DNA from: a virus
Strand: one strand, 5' to 3'
IMG/VR virus record: IMGVR_UViG_3300045253_000023
Span: 62,001-126,000 of that record
DNA: 64,000 nucleotides
Shown: positions 23,287 through 30,960 of the stretch, piece after piece
How positions within the stretch are numbered: the first letter of the stretch is position 1
Layout of the letters: every line of letters begins with the position of its first letter
The notes under the pieces: generated by a model
What the model was told of the DNA's origin: nothing
Database searches by the model: none
The model's input: only the letters and a program-made list of their open reading frames with translations
Made by a program: the position numbers and the translations under genes

Positions 23287-24075
23287 GTGAAGATCATCAG
23301 CAAGTTCAGAGACTTCTATGATGGAGTACAACGCACATCATTTGATGAGCATGTTCTTTACATCAGAGAAACCAAGAACATTGAATTGCAGTCTCACAAG
23401 TTTCTTCCTGTTGACCAAGACCGCTACAATGTTCTTGGAAACAGAAGTCGTTCGACATTGTTCTGCGCAGTACTCACCACGCGCAACTATGTCGCAAAGC
23501 TGGAAGGCAACCTGCTGTGTTTCTGCGGCAAGACCTACACACTGTTTCGTGTCAAGATTTACAAGAATGAATATCGATACTATGAGATGAACGACCCGAT
23601 TTGGGTTGACACTTTCCCAACATGGAAGGATGCGATGGTTTGGATTCAAACTCAAACCAATGAAGAGTTCATCATCCCAAAGTATCGAAACAAGGCAGGG
23701 CATCTTCTTGGCTATAATGAAGAAGATGCCCTGAAGGCACTTGAGACTAAGGCAAATGAGCCTTGTGATCAAGTTCATCTGGAATTCAAGAGTCCTGTCG
23801 TGTTGTTTCGTTTCAACAAGACTCGACAAATCAAAGCAAACTATTTGACACCAACGTTTGAAATTGTTGTCAACCCATGTTTGAAGGATTATCACTTCCA
23901 GCGCATCATGGATGCATATGGAACGTTTCAGGAAATCTTCATGTACCAAAGTGGAGTGCTGGCTGGTCCAGAACGTCCCATGGTGCAACTGAGCGACAAG
24001 ACCCTTATAAGTAAACATGGATTCGATGTGAAAACTTCCTTCAGGAAAGCGAAGGAAACACATCACAAAGGTTAA
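23287..24075 (+). CDS. Hypothetical protein, 262 aa
   Basis: GTG start after GAGAGGG. The longest unassigned gene within the tRNA region. I see no catalytic motif; NFVAKLEGNLLCFCGKTY-like stretches suggest a compact globular protein. Function unknown. Confidence 0.7.
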   Translation: MKIISKFRDFYDGVQRTSFDEHVLYIRETKNIELQSHKFLPVDQDRYNVLGNRSRSTLFCAVLTTRNYVAKLEGNLLCFCGKTYTLFRVKIYKNEYRYYEMNDPIWVDTFPTWKDAMVWIQTQTNEEFIIPKYRNKAGHLLGYNEEDALKALETKANEPCDQVHLEFKSPVVLFRFNKTRQIKANYLTPTFEIVVNPCLKDYHFQRIMDAYGTFQEIFMYQSGVLAGPERPMVQLSDKTLISKHGFDVKTSFRKAKETHHKG

Positions 24076-24077
24076 CA

Positions 24078-24396
24078 AGTGGGATGGGTACAGCACCAAA
24101 TCTAACAGAAGGCTTCGGCCATGATGTTAAACTCGGAGGCTAATTTGTGGAAGGTCCAGAAGACCTGTCTACGATGCAAGAGAACAAGAGTTGGGTTCTC
24201 CCAAGGCCATATAACAACAATGGTGTTGAAAGAGCACTATGATCTTGTCAGAGTCACAGTGGCGTGAGTGGAAGTCTGTAATCCTTCGGGTCATCAATTC
24301 TTAGTAGTTGATGTTGGATGGAAGCACATAGCACTTGAAAGAACTGAATAGGGTCCGTCACCGAAAAGACGCCTGTAAAGCCAGGAAACCATCCCG
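24078..24396 (+). ncRNA. Second large structured RNA candidate
   Basis: About 320 bases closed by GGGATGG near 24081 and CCATCCC near 24390, with many internal hairpins and no gene, followed by CTTTTTTC. Near its 3' end it carries the hairpin CCTG-TAAAGC-CAGG (24372), nearly identical to one at the same relative place in the first large RNA. Confidence 0.5.
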
Positions 24397-24411
24397 AATA
24401 CTTTTTTCAAT

Positions 24412-24488
24412 GGTGACCTAGTTGTATCTGGTGTGCATAGCTGCCTGTGAAGCAGCTGGAGAGAGTTCGATCCTCTCAGGTCACCCCA
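24412..24488 (+). tRNA. tRNA-His (GTG)
   Basis: Extra 5' G opposite discriminator C, acceptor GTGACCT/AGGTCAC, CCA encoded, anticodon loop CTGTGAA. Confidence 0.9.
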
Positions 24489-24513
24489 AATTTTCAATGA
24501 CAAGGAGTGTCAA

Positions 24514-24633
24514 ATGCTTACCCTCGTTCTCTGCGCTGCATCGTTTGTTGCTGGTCACGTTCTTGCTTGGCCAACCTGGCTGCAGAATGCTTGGGCCGCA
24601 ATTGTTGCAAAGTTCAGCTCAAAAGTCGAATAA
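24514..24633 (+). CDS. Tiny membrane protein, 39 aa
   Basis: AAGGAG lies 9 bases upstream of the ATG. One hydrophobic segment followed by a basic tail. Function unknown. Confidence 0.5.
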   Translation: MLTLVLCAASFVAGHVLAWPTWLQNAWAAIVAKFSSKVE

Positions 24634-24649
24634 GAAACACAGTTTTAAT

Positions 24650-24738
24650 GGAAGGTAAACCAGCCAGGGCGCTGGGCTTGTTTGCTAAACAAAGCGTTCG
24701 GGCAACTGAATGGTTTTCGATTAACCTGCCTTCCTCCA
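24650..24738 (+). tRNA. tRNA-Ser (GCT)
   Basis: Class II, acceptor GGAAGGT/GCCTTCC, TCCA, anticodon loop TTGCTAA. It shares the GTTCGGGCAACTGAA variable arm with tRNA-Ser(GGA) at 34157. Confidence 0.9.
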
Positions 24739-24745
24739 CAGTTTT

Positions 24746-24818
24746 AGGATCAATTCAGCAACCAAATCGCGGCCCACGTGGCTGCACCATGGACTGGTAG
24801 CCTCGCTACTCTGATCCT
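24746..24818 (+). ncRNA. Array motif copy
   Basis: ACAGTTTT precedes AGGATCA, which pairs with TGATCCT at 24812. Conserved CAGCAACCAA follows the first strand. Two inner hairpins (GCGGCC/GGCTGC and GTAGC/GCTAC) make a three-way junction. Confidence 0.55.
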
Positions 24819-24827
24819 GTATTTTAT

Positions 24828-24903
24828 GTTCCCTTCGTCTAGTGGTCTAGGATACCAGCCTCTCAAGTTGGGCACACGGGTTCAAATCCCGTAGGGAACA
24901 CCA
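24828..24903 (+). tRNA. tRNA-Glu (CTC)
   Basis: Acceptor GTTCCCT/AGGGAAC with ACCA; anticodon arm CCAGC-CTCTCAA-GTTGG. Confidence 0.9.
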
Positions 24904-24925
24904 ATTCATAGAAAGTGAGATTCAC

Positions 24926-25006
24926 ATGTCGTTACAACATTTGTTGATCGCAGAACAAGATGGCTATACTATCCAGTCTCTGCTTGAATTTGTCATCTTC
25001 TCCTGA
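24926..25006 (+). CDS. Possible 26-aa peptide
   Basis: A short open frame after a weak GTGAGA site, ending 15 bases before the next gene. Could be an upstream leader; weak support. Confidence 0.25.
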   Translation: MSLQHLLIAEQDGYTIQSLLEFVIFS

Positions 25007-25020
25007 AGGAATTCCATATC

Positions 25021-25224
25021 ATGAGCAATGCAACTCTTCCATCCAAGTACCAACTGTTCGCTCAAGTCGCATACAAGTATGACAACAGCGATCCAGAAAC
25101 TCGTATTGGTCAGGTTGTTTCCGTCAAGTTCACTCCATCAGATGTGATTTACAATCTGGTGAATTTCAAGACAGGTGAGCTCAACGTTGATGTTCCTGAA
25201 GAGTTTGTTTCGACAATCAACTAA
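25021..25224 (+). CDS. Small beta-barrel-like protein, 67 aa
   Basis: GAAGGAA precedes the ATG. The pattern GQVVSVKFTPSDVIYNLV is repeated in its relative at 25436 (GVVVAVRFTKGKVFYDIL), so the two are paralogues, probably SH3/KOW-like folds. Function unknown. Confidence 0.65.
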   Translation: MSNATLPSKYQLFAQVAYKYDNSDPETRIGQVVSVKFTPSDVIYNLVNFKTGELNVDVPEEFVSTIN

Positions 25225-25238
25225 GTACACAACACCAC

Positions 25239-25313
25239 GCTCCAAAAGCATTAGTGGCGATGCAGTTGCCTTGTAAGCATCAGAAGAGGGTTCGATTCCT
25301 TCTTGGAGCACCA
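25239..25313 (+). tRNA. tRNA-Thr (TGT)
   Basis: Acceptor GCTCCAA/TTGGAGC, ACCA, anticodon loop CTTGTAA. Confidence 0.88.
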
Positions 25314-25325
25314 AATTGAAACCCT

Positions 25326-25411
25326 CGCTCGGCGGATCGCCTTAGATCAAGATGGCAACACTTTCTTGAAGCCTAGGACTCCGTGATCAGGTAACCAATC
25401 CTTTCCGAGCG
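25326..25411 (+). other. Helix-closed structured RNA
   Basis: CGCTCGG pairs with CCGAGCG across 86 bases with inner hairpins. It resembles a tRNA in size but has no T-loop or CCA. Confidence 0.35.
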
Positions 25412-25435
25412 ACATCTTATTATGGAGATACACAT

Positions 25436-25633
25436 ATGTCTGGATCATTCACGTCAAACTTTGCAATCGGCGACACAGTTGTAGCATCTGTCGGTCTTAC
25501 CGAAGTTCAACATGGTGTTGTCGTTGCAGTTCGATTCACAAAGGGCAAGGTGTTCTATGACATTCTTGCTGACTATGATGCCAGGGTGTATCTCGAAATT
25601 CCATCGGATGATGTGAAAGCCTACACACCATAG
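25436..25633 (+). CDS. Small beta-barrel-like protein, 65 aa
   Basis: GGAG precedes the ATG. Paralogue of the protein at 25021. Unknown function. Confidence 0.65.
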   Translation: MSGSFTSNFAIGDTVVASVGLTEVQHGVVVAVRFTKGKVFYDILADYDARVYLEIPSDDVKAYTP

Positions 25634-25756
25634 GCAACCAGTTGTGCGCATAGGCGAGTCATCGACCTGTAATTCGATGTCCTACCAGCAAACGTTATGC
25701 TGTGACCGTATGGAACAGACATGCCGCCAGGGACCGTAAGTCCCCATGAATTCAAA
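25634..25756 (+). other. Structured spacer
   Basis: A CATCGA/TCGATG hairpin with loop CCTGTAAT inside an AGG/CCT stem resembles an anticodon arm, but no acceptor or T-arm was found. Confidence 0.3.
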
Positions 25757-25833
25757 CGTGATCTGCCAGTCTGGGTGAATGGCGCAGTCTCATAAGCTGT
25801 CGAAGGTGAGTTCGAATCTCACGATCACGACCA
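25757..25833 (+). tRNA. tRNA-Met or Ile2 (CAT)
   Basis: Acceptor CGTGATC/GATCACG with ACCA; anticodon loop CTCATAA; anticodon stem with G-U pairs. The CAT anticodon could be lysidine-modified to read AUA; not decidable. Confidence 0.82.
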
Positions 25834-25854
25834 CATTTATCTGGAGTTTACATT

Positions 25855-26070
25855 ATGTCATCCGTGCCTCTCTCCAAGATTCAAGATGATGCTCCACTTG
25901 CGGCTGCCTCAGCCTCAATCTTCACAAAGCCTGTAGAAGACAAGTATGTTGGCGCTCGCCACAGCATCAAGCAAATCAAGTTGTTCCTGTCTCGTGCTAC
26001 TTCCAAGGCTGAGCGAAAGGCCATCGTGTCTCTCGCAGGTGTTGGCAAGAGGACTCATCGAAAGCACTAA
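25855..26070 (+). CDS. Small basic protein, 71 aa
   Basis: GGAG upstream of the ATG. Basic C-terminus (ERKAIVSLAGVGKRTHRKH). Possibly nucleic-acid binding; no family recognised. Confidence 0.6.
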   Translation: MSSVPLSKIQDDAPLAAASASIFTKPVEDKYVGARHSIKQIKLFLSRATSKAERKAIVSLAGVGKRTHRKH

Positions 26071-26073
26071 ATA
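26067..26073 (+). promoter_or_regulatory. Possible T4-type late promoter (CTAAATA)
   Basis: CTAAATA lies 36 bases before the peptidase-like gene. The same heptamer precedes genes at 55494 and 62130. Confidence 0.35.
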
Positions 26074-26109
26074 TCCTTGATAATTGACCTTGTTGAGGAT
26101 GATGACCAC

Positions 26110-26586
26110 ATGACAACTGCGGCCTGGGATGGAATTACACTTGCAGCTGATACGCTTGCAGCTGGAGAATCTGGATCATGTGAAGTAACAAAAATTCATA
26201 AGGTCAAAACCACAGGATTTGATGACCAAGAGGAAACAGTCCTATTTGTCGCGGATGGTGGACTTGAGTATGGGCCCATCATAGCACACTGGATTGCCGA
26301 GGGCATGCTAGAGGACCAAAGGCCACCCATCAAAGCCAAGTCAGACTTCCATGCGATTATCATCCGCCAGAATGGTGATGTGTATTACATGGAAGATGCG
26401 CTGGTCCCCATCAAGATTCACAACAAATTCTTCTCCATTGGTTCTGGCAACAATTATGCCATGGGAGCAATGGAAGCTGGTGCTGATGCTGAGGAATCAG
26501 TCAAAATCGCCAGCAAGTATGATCCACACACAAATGGACACATCGAAACATTGAGTTTTGAAGATTGTCCAGCTTTGTTTGTGTAA
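26110..26586 (+). CDS. HslV/proteasome-like Ntn peptidase
   Basis: The 158-residue protein begins MTTAAWDGITLAADT. Removal of Met leaves an N-terminal threonine, and the following strand with A-D resembles HslV and proteasome beta subunits; VLFVADGG matches the next conserved block. It would be a self-contained Ntn hydrolase acting on proteins. GAGGA precedes the ATG. No ATPase partner is seen nearby. Confidence 0.65.
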   Translation: MTTAAWDGITLAADTLAAGESGSCEVTKIHKVKTTGFDDQEETVLFVADGGLEYGPIIAHWIAEGMLEDQRPPIKAKSDFHAIIIRQNGDVYYMEDALVPIKIHNKFFSIGSGNNYAMGAMEAGADAEESVKIASKYDPHTNGHIETLSFEDCPALFV

Positions 26587-26593
26587 AAACAAT

Positions 26594-26670
26594 GCGTCTG
26601 TAGCTTAACTGGACAGAGACTCTGGCTTCGAACCAGAGGGGTGTGGGTTCGACTCCTGCCAGGCGCGCCA
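26594..26670 (+). tRNA. tRNA-Arg (TCG)
   Basis: Acceptor GCGTCTG/CAGGCGC, GCCA, anticodon arm TCTGG-CTTCGAA-CCAGA. Confidence 0.9.
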
Positions 26671-26679
26671 AGAGTTTAT

Positions 26680-26859
26680 GCGGAAGCAGCTGGTAAGAAC
26701 AGCACGTTCAAGACCGCCATCCTGGACGTGTATGCTAAAGGGTAAGTGAGGATGGCTCACGAAAGACTAACCGCGCGTTGGTTTCCCTAAAGGTTGGCTC
26801 CCTGGGGAGTTGCTACAATTGGTGACATGGGCCGCAAGCCTGAAGAATCCAACTTCCGC
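26680..26859 (+). ncRNA. 180-base RNA with tRNA-like ends and a pseudoknot
   Basis: GCGGAAG pairs with CTTCCGC at the ends. A D-arm-like GCTG-GTAAGAA-CAGC follows the first strand. CCATCCT (26717) can pair with AGGATGG (26749), giving a pseudoknot with the hairpin CACGTTC/GGACGTG. No CCA, no anticodon. Possibly a Y-RNA-type partner for the DUF2828/TROVE protein, but this is speculation. Confidence 0.45.
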
Positions 26860-26932
26860 CCTCTACACAACGAAACTTCTTTGACAGTCTTCAACTCAAA
26901 CATGTTTGTGCAACAAAAAGAGGAGAAGCATT

Positions 26933-27292
26933 ATGCGATCTATAATTCTATCCACAATACTTGCATTTGTCATTTCACTGGCATCTGTTTCCACACCAGC
27001 AAATGCTGGAGTTCGATTCGATGTACAAGTGCCTGTTGGTCCAGTCGTTATCTATGATGACGTTGACCTAGTTGACTCCGATGCCTGGGTTGAACCAGAA
27101 CCAGGTGTGATTATTGACTTCGGAGATTGCTGGCACTGCTATTGGAATGGTGGTTTCTGGATTGATACCCACGGACATCGTTACTTCCCACATCATGAAC
27201 GCCGAGAAGGCTTTGACCGCCATGAACATGAATGGCGCCACCATGGTGAACGACATGAGCATCGAGAATATCGAGATCATGACCGTCACTAA
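26933..27292 (+). CDS. Exported histidine-rich protein
   Basis: The 119-residue protein has a signal peptide (MRSIILSTILAF, cleavage near ANA|G), two cysteines near CWHC, and a C-terminal third rich in H, E and R (repeated HE/HH). Likely periplasmic metal binding. GGAG precedes the ATG. Confidence 0.7.
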   Translation: MRSIILSTILAFVISLASVSTPANAGVRFDVQVPVGPVVIYDDVDLVDSDAWVEPEPGVIIDFGDCWHCYWNGGFWIDTHGHRYFPHHERREGFDRHEHEWRHHGERHEHREYRDHDRH

Positions 27293-27321
27293 GTAATTGA
27301 TTTGGTGAAGTTTAATTTCGC

Positions 27322-27350
27322 TTTACTTTCTCCATTGACAGGCGTATAAT
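27322..27350 (+). promoter_or_regulatory. Promoter
   Basis: TTTACT and TATAAT are 17 bases apart, ahead of the HD hydrolase. Confidence 0.8.
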
Positions 27351-27374
27351 AAGGCCATCAATGGAGAAAGTTAT

Positions 27375-27821
27375 ATGAAAGATCAAGCACTGTTGCTCGG
27401 AGAGATGATTGCTCTTGCGGCAATGGGTCACAAAGATCAGCTGGATCGTGGTGGTGCCGCATACTTCCTGCATCCGCTGCGTATTCTGTTTCGCCTGCGC
27501 ACTCGTGACAATGAGTTGATGCAAATGGCAGCAGGACATGATCTAGTGGAAGATTCAAACATCACTCTGGATCACTTGCGCGCCCTTGGATTTTCTGAGC
27601 GTGTGATTGCTGGTCTGGACTGTCTGACGCACCGTGAAGGTGAGTCATATGACGCCTACATAGATCGCATTGCAACCAATCCGGACGCAGTGCGTATCAA
27701 ACTTGAAGACCTGCGAGATAATTCTGACATCACTCGAATGAAAGGTGTCCGAGACAAAGATGTTGAACGTCTCAAGAAGTATTTCCTGGCGTTCCAGAAA
27801 TTATCTGCTCTTGTAGTGTAA
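27375..27821 (+). CDS. HD-domain (p)ppGpp hydrolase, SpoT/Mesh1-like
   Basis: The 148-residue protein has the HD pattern of small alarmone hydrolases: early histidine in GHKDQLDRGGAAYFLHPLRI, then AAGHDLVEDS (HD..ED) near residue 53, and a C-terminal RIKLEDLRDNSD. It would remove the 3' pyrophosphate of (p)ppGpp or a related NADPH/nucleotide substrate, keeping the host out of stringent response. The last 15 bases overlap the next tRNA. Confidence 0.8.
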   Translation: MKDQALLLGEMIALAAMGHKDQLDRGGAAYFLHPLRILFRLRTRDNELMQMAAGHDLVEDSNITLDHLRALGFSERVIAGLDCLTHREGESYDAYIDRIATNPDAVRIKLEDLRDNSDITRMKGVRDKDVERLKKYFLAFQKLSALVV

Positions 27822-27901
27822 CTGGATAGCACCGACGGCCTTATACACCGTGCGCAGCCGATTACTGCCGAGCCTGAGTTCGATTCTCAGCAAGAGCACC
27901 A
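27807..27901 (+). tRNA. tRNA with anticodon TAT and class II variable arm
   Basis: Acceptor GCTCTTG/CAAGAGC with ACCA; loop CTTATAC reads TAT (Ile). A GCAG/CTGC variable arm is unusual for isoleucine, so the identity is uncertain. Confidence 0.7.
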
Positions 27902-27916
27902 CCACATGGAGTTATC

Positions 27917-28417
27917 ATGGCAACAGTGACATTGAAAGACGGAACTGTACTTGAGATATATCGCAACTACAATGACGTCAACTTTGTGATGCTGGATGAA
28001 GCAATCAAGAAAGTCAACATCCTTCGACACAAGAAAACATTCATTCAGTGGTTGTTGCGCCGTCCCGCCAAACAAATGGCATGGACACTCTTCTTCATCA
28101 AGCTGCAGGATTGGATTCAGGAACAGAATCTTGGATATTACTGCTTCAGTGAAGATCAACATCCGAACTTCGATGAAGTGTTGAAATATGGAACCTTCCT
28201 GCTTGGCGGTGTGGTTGCTGAAGCGATTGCCAAAGAACAACCATGTGTGATTGTTGACTTTCAACCAAAGGTCAACAAGGAACAAGAAATCAAGCATATC
28301 AAACCAAGAGTTGAAGACACCAAGCCTGATTTCAGACCAATGGTGGACAATGGCAAGTTCAAGATTTCAGAACTTCAACCAACAAAAGATGCGCCAAGAA
28401 TTATCTTGGCTAAGTAA
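27917..28417 (+). CDS. Hypothetical protein, 166 aa
   Basis: GGAG precedes the ATG. Mixed helical protein with no recognised motif and a proline/lysine-rich C-terminal third. Sits between tRNA genes. Confidence 0.65.
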   Translation: MATVTLKDGTVLEIYRNYNDVNFVMLDEAIKKVNILRHKKTFIQWLLRRPAKQMAWTLFFIKLQDWIQEQNLGYYCFSEDQHPNFDEVLKYGTFLLGGVVAEAIAKEQPCVIVDFQPKVNKEQEIKHIKPRVEDTKPDFRPMVDNGKFKISELQPTKDAPRIILAK

Positions 28418-28427
28418 CAAATACAAT

Positions 28428-28503
28428 GCCTGTCTCGGCGTCTGGTGATTCCATCCTCCTTACAAGTGGACACAGGTGAGTTCGATTCTCACGGCAGGTA
28501 CCA
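28428..28503 (+). tRNA. tRNA-Val (TAC)
   Basis: Acceptor GCCTGTC/GGCAGGT with ACCA; anticodon loop CTTACAA. Confidence 0.85.
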
Positions 28504-28511
28504 AATTCCAT

Positions 28512-28586
28512 AGTTCCTCAGCTCATCGGTAGAGCATTTGGTCGACATCCAAAAGGCGGTCAGTTCGATTCTGACAGGAACTACCA
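28512..28586 (+). tRNA. tRNA-Val (GAC)
   Basis: Acceptor AGTTCCT/AGGAACT with ACCA; anticodon arm TTTGG-TCGACAT-CCAAA. Confidence 0.92.
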
Positions 28587-28635
28587 TTTTACAATGTACG
28601 AGAAGAACATCTTCCTCGACATGATCAACAGTTTT

Positions 28636-28700
28636 AGGCTGTCTACAGCAACCAAGCGCCTTCGGGCACTTTCCTATCCAGGGAATCATAAGCACAGCCT
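28636..28700 (+). ncRNA. Array motif copy
   Basis: Preceded by ACAGTTTT; helix AGGCTGT/ACAGCCT. CTACAGCAACCAA follows the first strand, then a GCGCC-TTC-GGGC hairpin and a second small hairpin. It abuts the next copy. Confidence 0.55.
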
Positions 28701-28709
28701 GCTAGTTTT

Positions 28710-28801
28710 AGGATACCTACAGCCAACAATTACTGCGATTGGTTCGCAATTTGCCTTAAAAGCAAACCTAGATGGTTCAATTCCATCGTACCGCGTATCC
28801 T
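28710..28801 (+). ncRNA. Array motif copy enclosing tRNA-Leu(TAA)-like arms
   Basis: Helix AGGATAC/GTATCCT after TTTT, with CTACAGCC. Inside are an arm TTTGC-CTTAAAA-GCAAA (anticodon TAA) and a T-arm GATGG-TTCAATT-CCATC followed by GTACCGC, but no matching acceptor 5' strand or CCA. Possibly a tRNA remodelled by the motif. Confidence 0.45.
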
Positions 28802-28825
28802 GATTTCTCTTATTTCAACAGTTTT

Positions 28826-29003
28826 GGAATGCCTACAGCCTATATCCGCATTTGAAGCCGAAGGTCGTGTGGTTCGATTCCCACCTGCTCCACAAGAGTG
28901 ATTTGCTCCAGTGTCATTGTCTTTCTCCAATAGTTAGCAAAATCACAGCAGATCACTCTTTTGGGGCAGTAGCTCAGTGGTAGAGCAGCGTAATGCGCAT
29001 TCC
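28826..29003 (+). tRNA. Circularly permuted tRNA, probable anticodon TTG, in array-motif frame
   Basis: Outer helix GGAATGC (28826) with GCATTCC (28997). First comes an anticodon-like arm TCCGC-ATTTGAA-GCCGA, a T-arm (loop TTCGATT) and acceptor 3' strand CTGCTCC plus A (28885-28892). After a 70-base insert comes the 5' half: GGGGCAG (28963) and D-arm GCTC-AGTGGTA-GAGC. The acceptor strands pair 7 of 7 with one G-U. The insert ends AAGAGTGAT (28894) and ATCACTCTT (28952) pair perfectly, prolonging the acceptor stem. No CCA encoded. Confidence 0.8.
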
Positions 29004-29069
29004 GTTTCTATAATGTAACCATAAGGCCACAATCCCGTGTGCCTGTTTTGATGAAAGAGGAGCATCACC

Positions 29070-30476
29070 ATGAACGCACTTTTGAATGCAATGAACCAGA
29101 CTGGTCGTACTGCGAATGGCGCAGCAACCAACTTGTCTTCGCAGTCGGCTGTTGTCGATTTGTTCTTCCTTGCTGGCGCATCACGCGGCAAAGATATCAC
29201 CAAGGCATTTGAACGTGCACTTGGCGAGAATGAAGACCTGGCAATCCGTATTCTCTTGTGGCTTCGTGATGCTCGCGAGGGTGCAGGTGAGCGTGATCAG
29301 TTCCGCAACCTGTTGAAGTATCTTGTGTCCACTGGACGCAAGGAACTCGCAGAGCGTGTGCTTGCACGTACTCCATTCCTCGGTCGTTGGGACGACGTCG
29401 TTGAGTTCCTCAATGGTGAGCTGTACCCAACTGCTGTTCGCTTGATTGAAGGCGCACTCGAGAAGCAGGACGGATTGTGCGCAAAGTGGATGCCACGTAA
29501 GGGTCTGCTTGCTGTTACATTGCGTCAGGCATTGAATCTTTCGCCAAAGCGATACCGCAAGACATTGGTCAACCTGTCCAACACTGTTGAGCAGGCAATG
29601 TGTTCTGGTGATTGGAACGACATCAACTTCTCGCATGTTCCATCGGTTGCTGCTGCGCGTTACCAGAAGGCGTTCACTCGTCATGATGGTGAGCGTTACA
29701 GTGCATATCGTGAAGAGTTGAAGAAGGCACCAGCTGATCGTGACCCAAAGGTCAAGATCAACGCAAAGGCAATCTTCCCATATGACATCGTCAAGTCTGT
29801 TCGCAGCGGCGATCGTGATGTGGCTTCAGCCCAGTGGTTGGCACTGCCAAACTTCTTGGAAGGTAGCGATGAGCGTCTGATTGTTGTCGCAGACGTTTCT
29901 GGTTCGATGAGTTCACCTGTCTCGCAGGGAACAACTGCAATGGATGTTTGTATCTCCCTGGCAATGTATCTCGCAGAGAGACTCGAAGGTCCATTCAAGG
30001 ACACATTCATCACGTTCTCGCAGCGTCCAGTGTTGCAGCGTCTGAAGGGACCATTGTACTCGCGTATTGAGCAGTTGAACAAGGCTCAGTGGGACATGGA
30101 CACCAATTTCGAGGCAGTGTTCAATCTGATTCTGAAGGCAGCGGTCGACAATGACGTTCCTCAGAGTGAGATGCCAACAAAGATTCTGGCGATCTCCGAC
30201 ATGGAGTTCAACGCATGCGGTGGATCACGCGTCAACTCGACACTGTATGACGCAATCAGCAAGAAGTACGCTTTGGCTGGTTACGAAATGCCAGGAATTG
30301 TGTTCTGGACTGTCAATGCTCGTGAGGGCAATAACCCAGTTACAATCCGTGACGCTAACACAGCGTTGGTGTCTGGTTTCTCGCCAGCGATCGTCAAGAG
30401 CGTTCTTGGTGGTAAGGACATGTCCCCAATCTCAGTGGTCCTCAAGACAGTGGGTGTGGATCGTTACAACTACTAA
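29070..30476 (+). CDS. DUF2828/TROVE-type RNA-binding protein with vWA domain
   Basis: The 468-residue protein combines an N-terminal helical-repeat region (LFFLAGASRGKD, RILLWLRDAREGAGERDQF, KWMPRKG) with a C-terminal vWA domain carrying DVSGSMSS near residue 279. This is the architecture of DUF2828 proteins, relatives of Ro60, which bind structured RNAs and take part in RNA quality control. GAGGAG precedes the ATG. It directly follows a permuted tRNA, and a terminator closes the unit. Confidence 0.8.
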   Translation: MNALLNAMNQTGRTANGAATNLSSQSAVVDLFFLAGASRGKDITKAFERALGENEDLAIRILLWLRDAREGAGERDQFRNLLKYLVSTGRKELAERVLARTPFLGRWDDVVEFLNGELYPTAVRLIEGALEKQDGLCAKWMPRKGLLAVTLRQALNLSPKRYRKTLVNLSNTVEQAMCSGDWNDINFSHVPSVAAARYQKAFTRHDGERYSAYREELKKAPADRDPKVKINAKAIFPYDIVKSVRSGDRDVASAQWLALPNFLEGSDERLIVVADVSGSMSSPVSQGTTAMDVCISLAMYLAERLEGPFKDTFITFSQRPVLQRLKGPLYSRIEQLNKAQWDMDTNFEAVFNLILKAAVDNDVPQSEMPTKILAISDMEFNACGGSRVNSTLYDAISKKYALAGYEMPGIVFWTVNAREGNNPVTIRDANTALVSGFSPAIVKSVLGGKDMSPISVVLKTVGVDRYNY

Positions 30477-30491
30477 GAAGATGTAACATTC

Positions 30492-30524
30492 GTGTGGGAG
30501 CAGATCATCGCTCCCACACCTTTT
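30492..30524 (+). terminator. Intrinsic terminator
   Basis: 10-bp stem GTGTGGGAGC/GCTCCCACAC followed by CTTTT. Confidence 0.9.
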
Positions 30525-30543
30525 CATATAGGAGTTTGAACAT

Positions 30544-30897
30544 ATGTGTATGGTTTCAGCAGTTGGCGATTCTTGGCGTCCAATCACTCCTGGCATATGG
30601 CCATTACCAACTGGTCCGTATCCTGGTCCAGTTACTCCAAGACCAACCGTAGAACAGATTGATTCAATCTTTGATCGCATCAGCCGCGCTGAATTCGAGG
30701 CGCTGAAACGTGAGATTGAAGAACTCAAACAGCTGTTGACAGCAGCAAAGAAATTCGATGAAGCCACAGGCCAGAAAGACTGTGAGATGGAAGACAAGGT
30801 GCGCTTCCTGAAACAAATGGCAAAGCATCTGGGAGTTGATCTCAGTGATGTGTTTGATGCTAGAACCTTTGATGAAGAACCACTGATTCGCAACTGA
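30544..30897 (+). CDS. Hypothetical protein, 117 aa
   Basis: AGGAG precedes the ATG. The proline-rich start (WPLPTGPYPGPVTPRP) is followed by a probable coiled coil (ALKREIEELKQLL). Function unknown. Confidence 0.65.
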   Translation: MCMVSAVGDSWRPITPGIWPLPTGPYPGPVTPRPTVEQIDSIFDRISRAEFEALKREIEELKQLLTAAKKFDEATGQKDCEMEDKVRFLKQMAKHLGVDLSDVFDARTFDEEPLIRN

Positions 30898-30906
30898 AAA
30901 TTTCGC

Positions 30907-30935
30907 TTGACTTCTATATTGAATCAAGATAGAAT
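30907..30935 (+). promoter_or_regulatory. Promoter
   Basis: TTGACT and TAGAAT are 17 bases apart. Confidence 0.8.
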
Positions 30936-30960
30936 ATAGGTTCATTGATAGGAATCTGTT

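Noticed and set aside
24944-24970. Promoter TTGATC..TATACT before the gene at 25021
   Set aside because: The spacer is only 15 bases and the -35 is poor compared with the many clear promoters in this genome.
28600-29003. Group I intron fragments around the permuted tRNA
   Set aside because: I could not find the conserved P7/P3 core or a guanosine site, and the flanks are too short for a normal intron.
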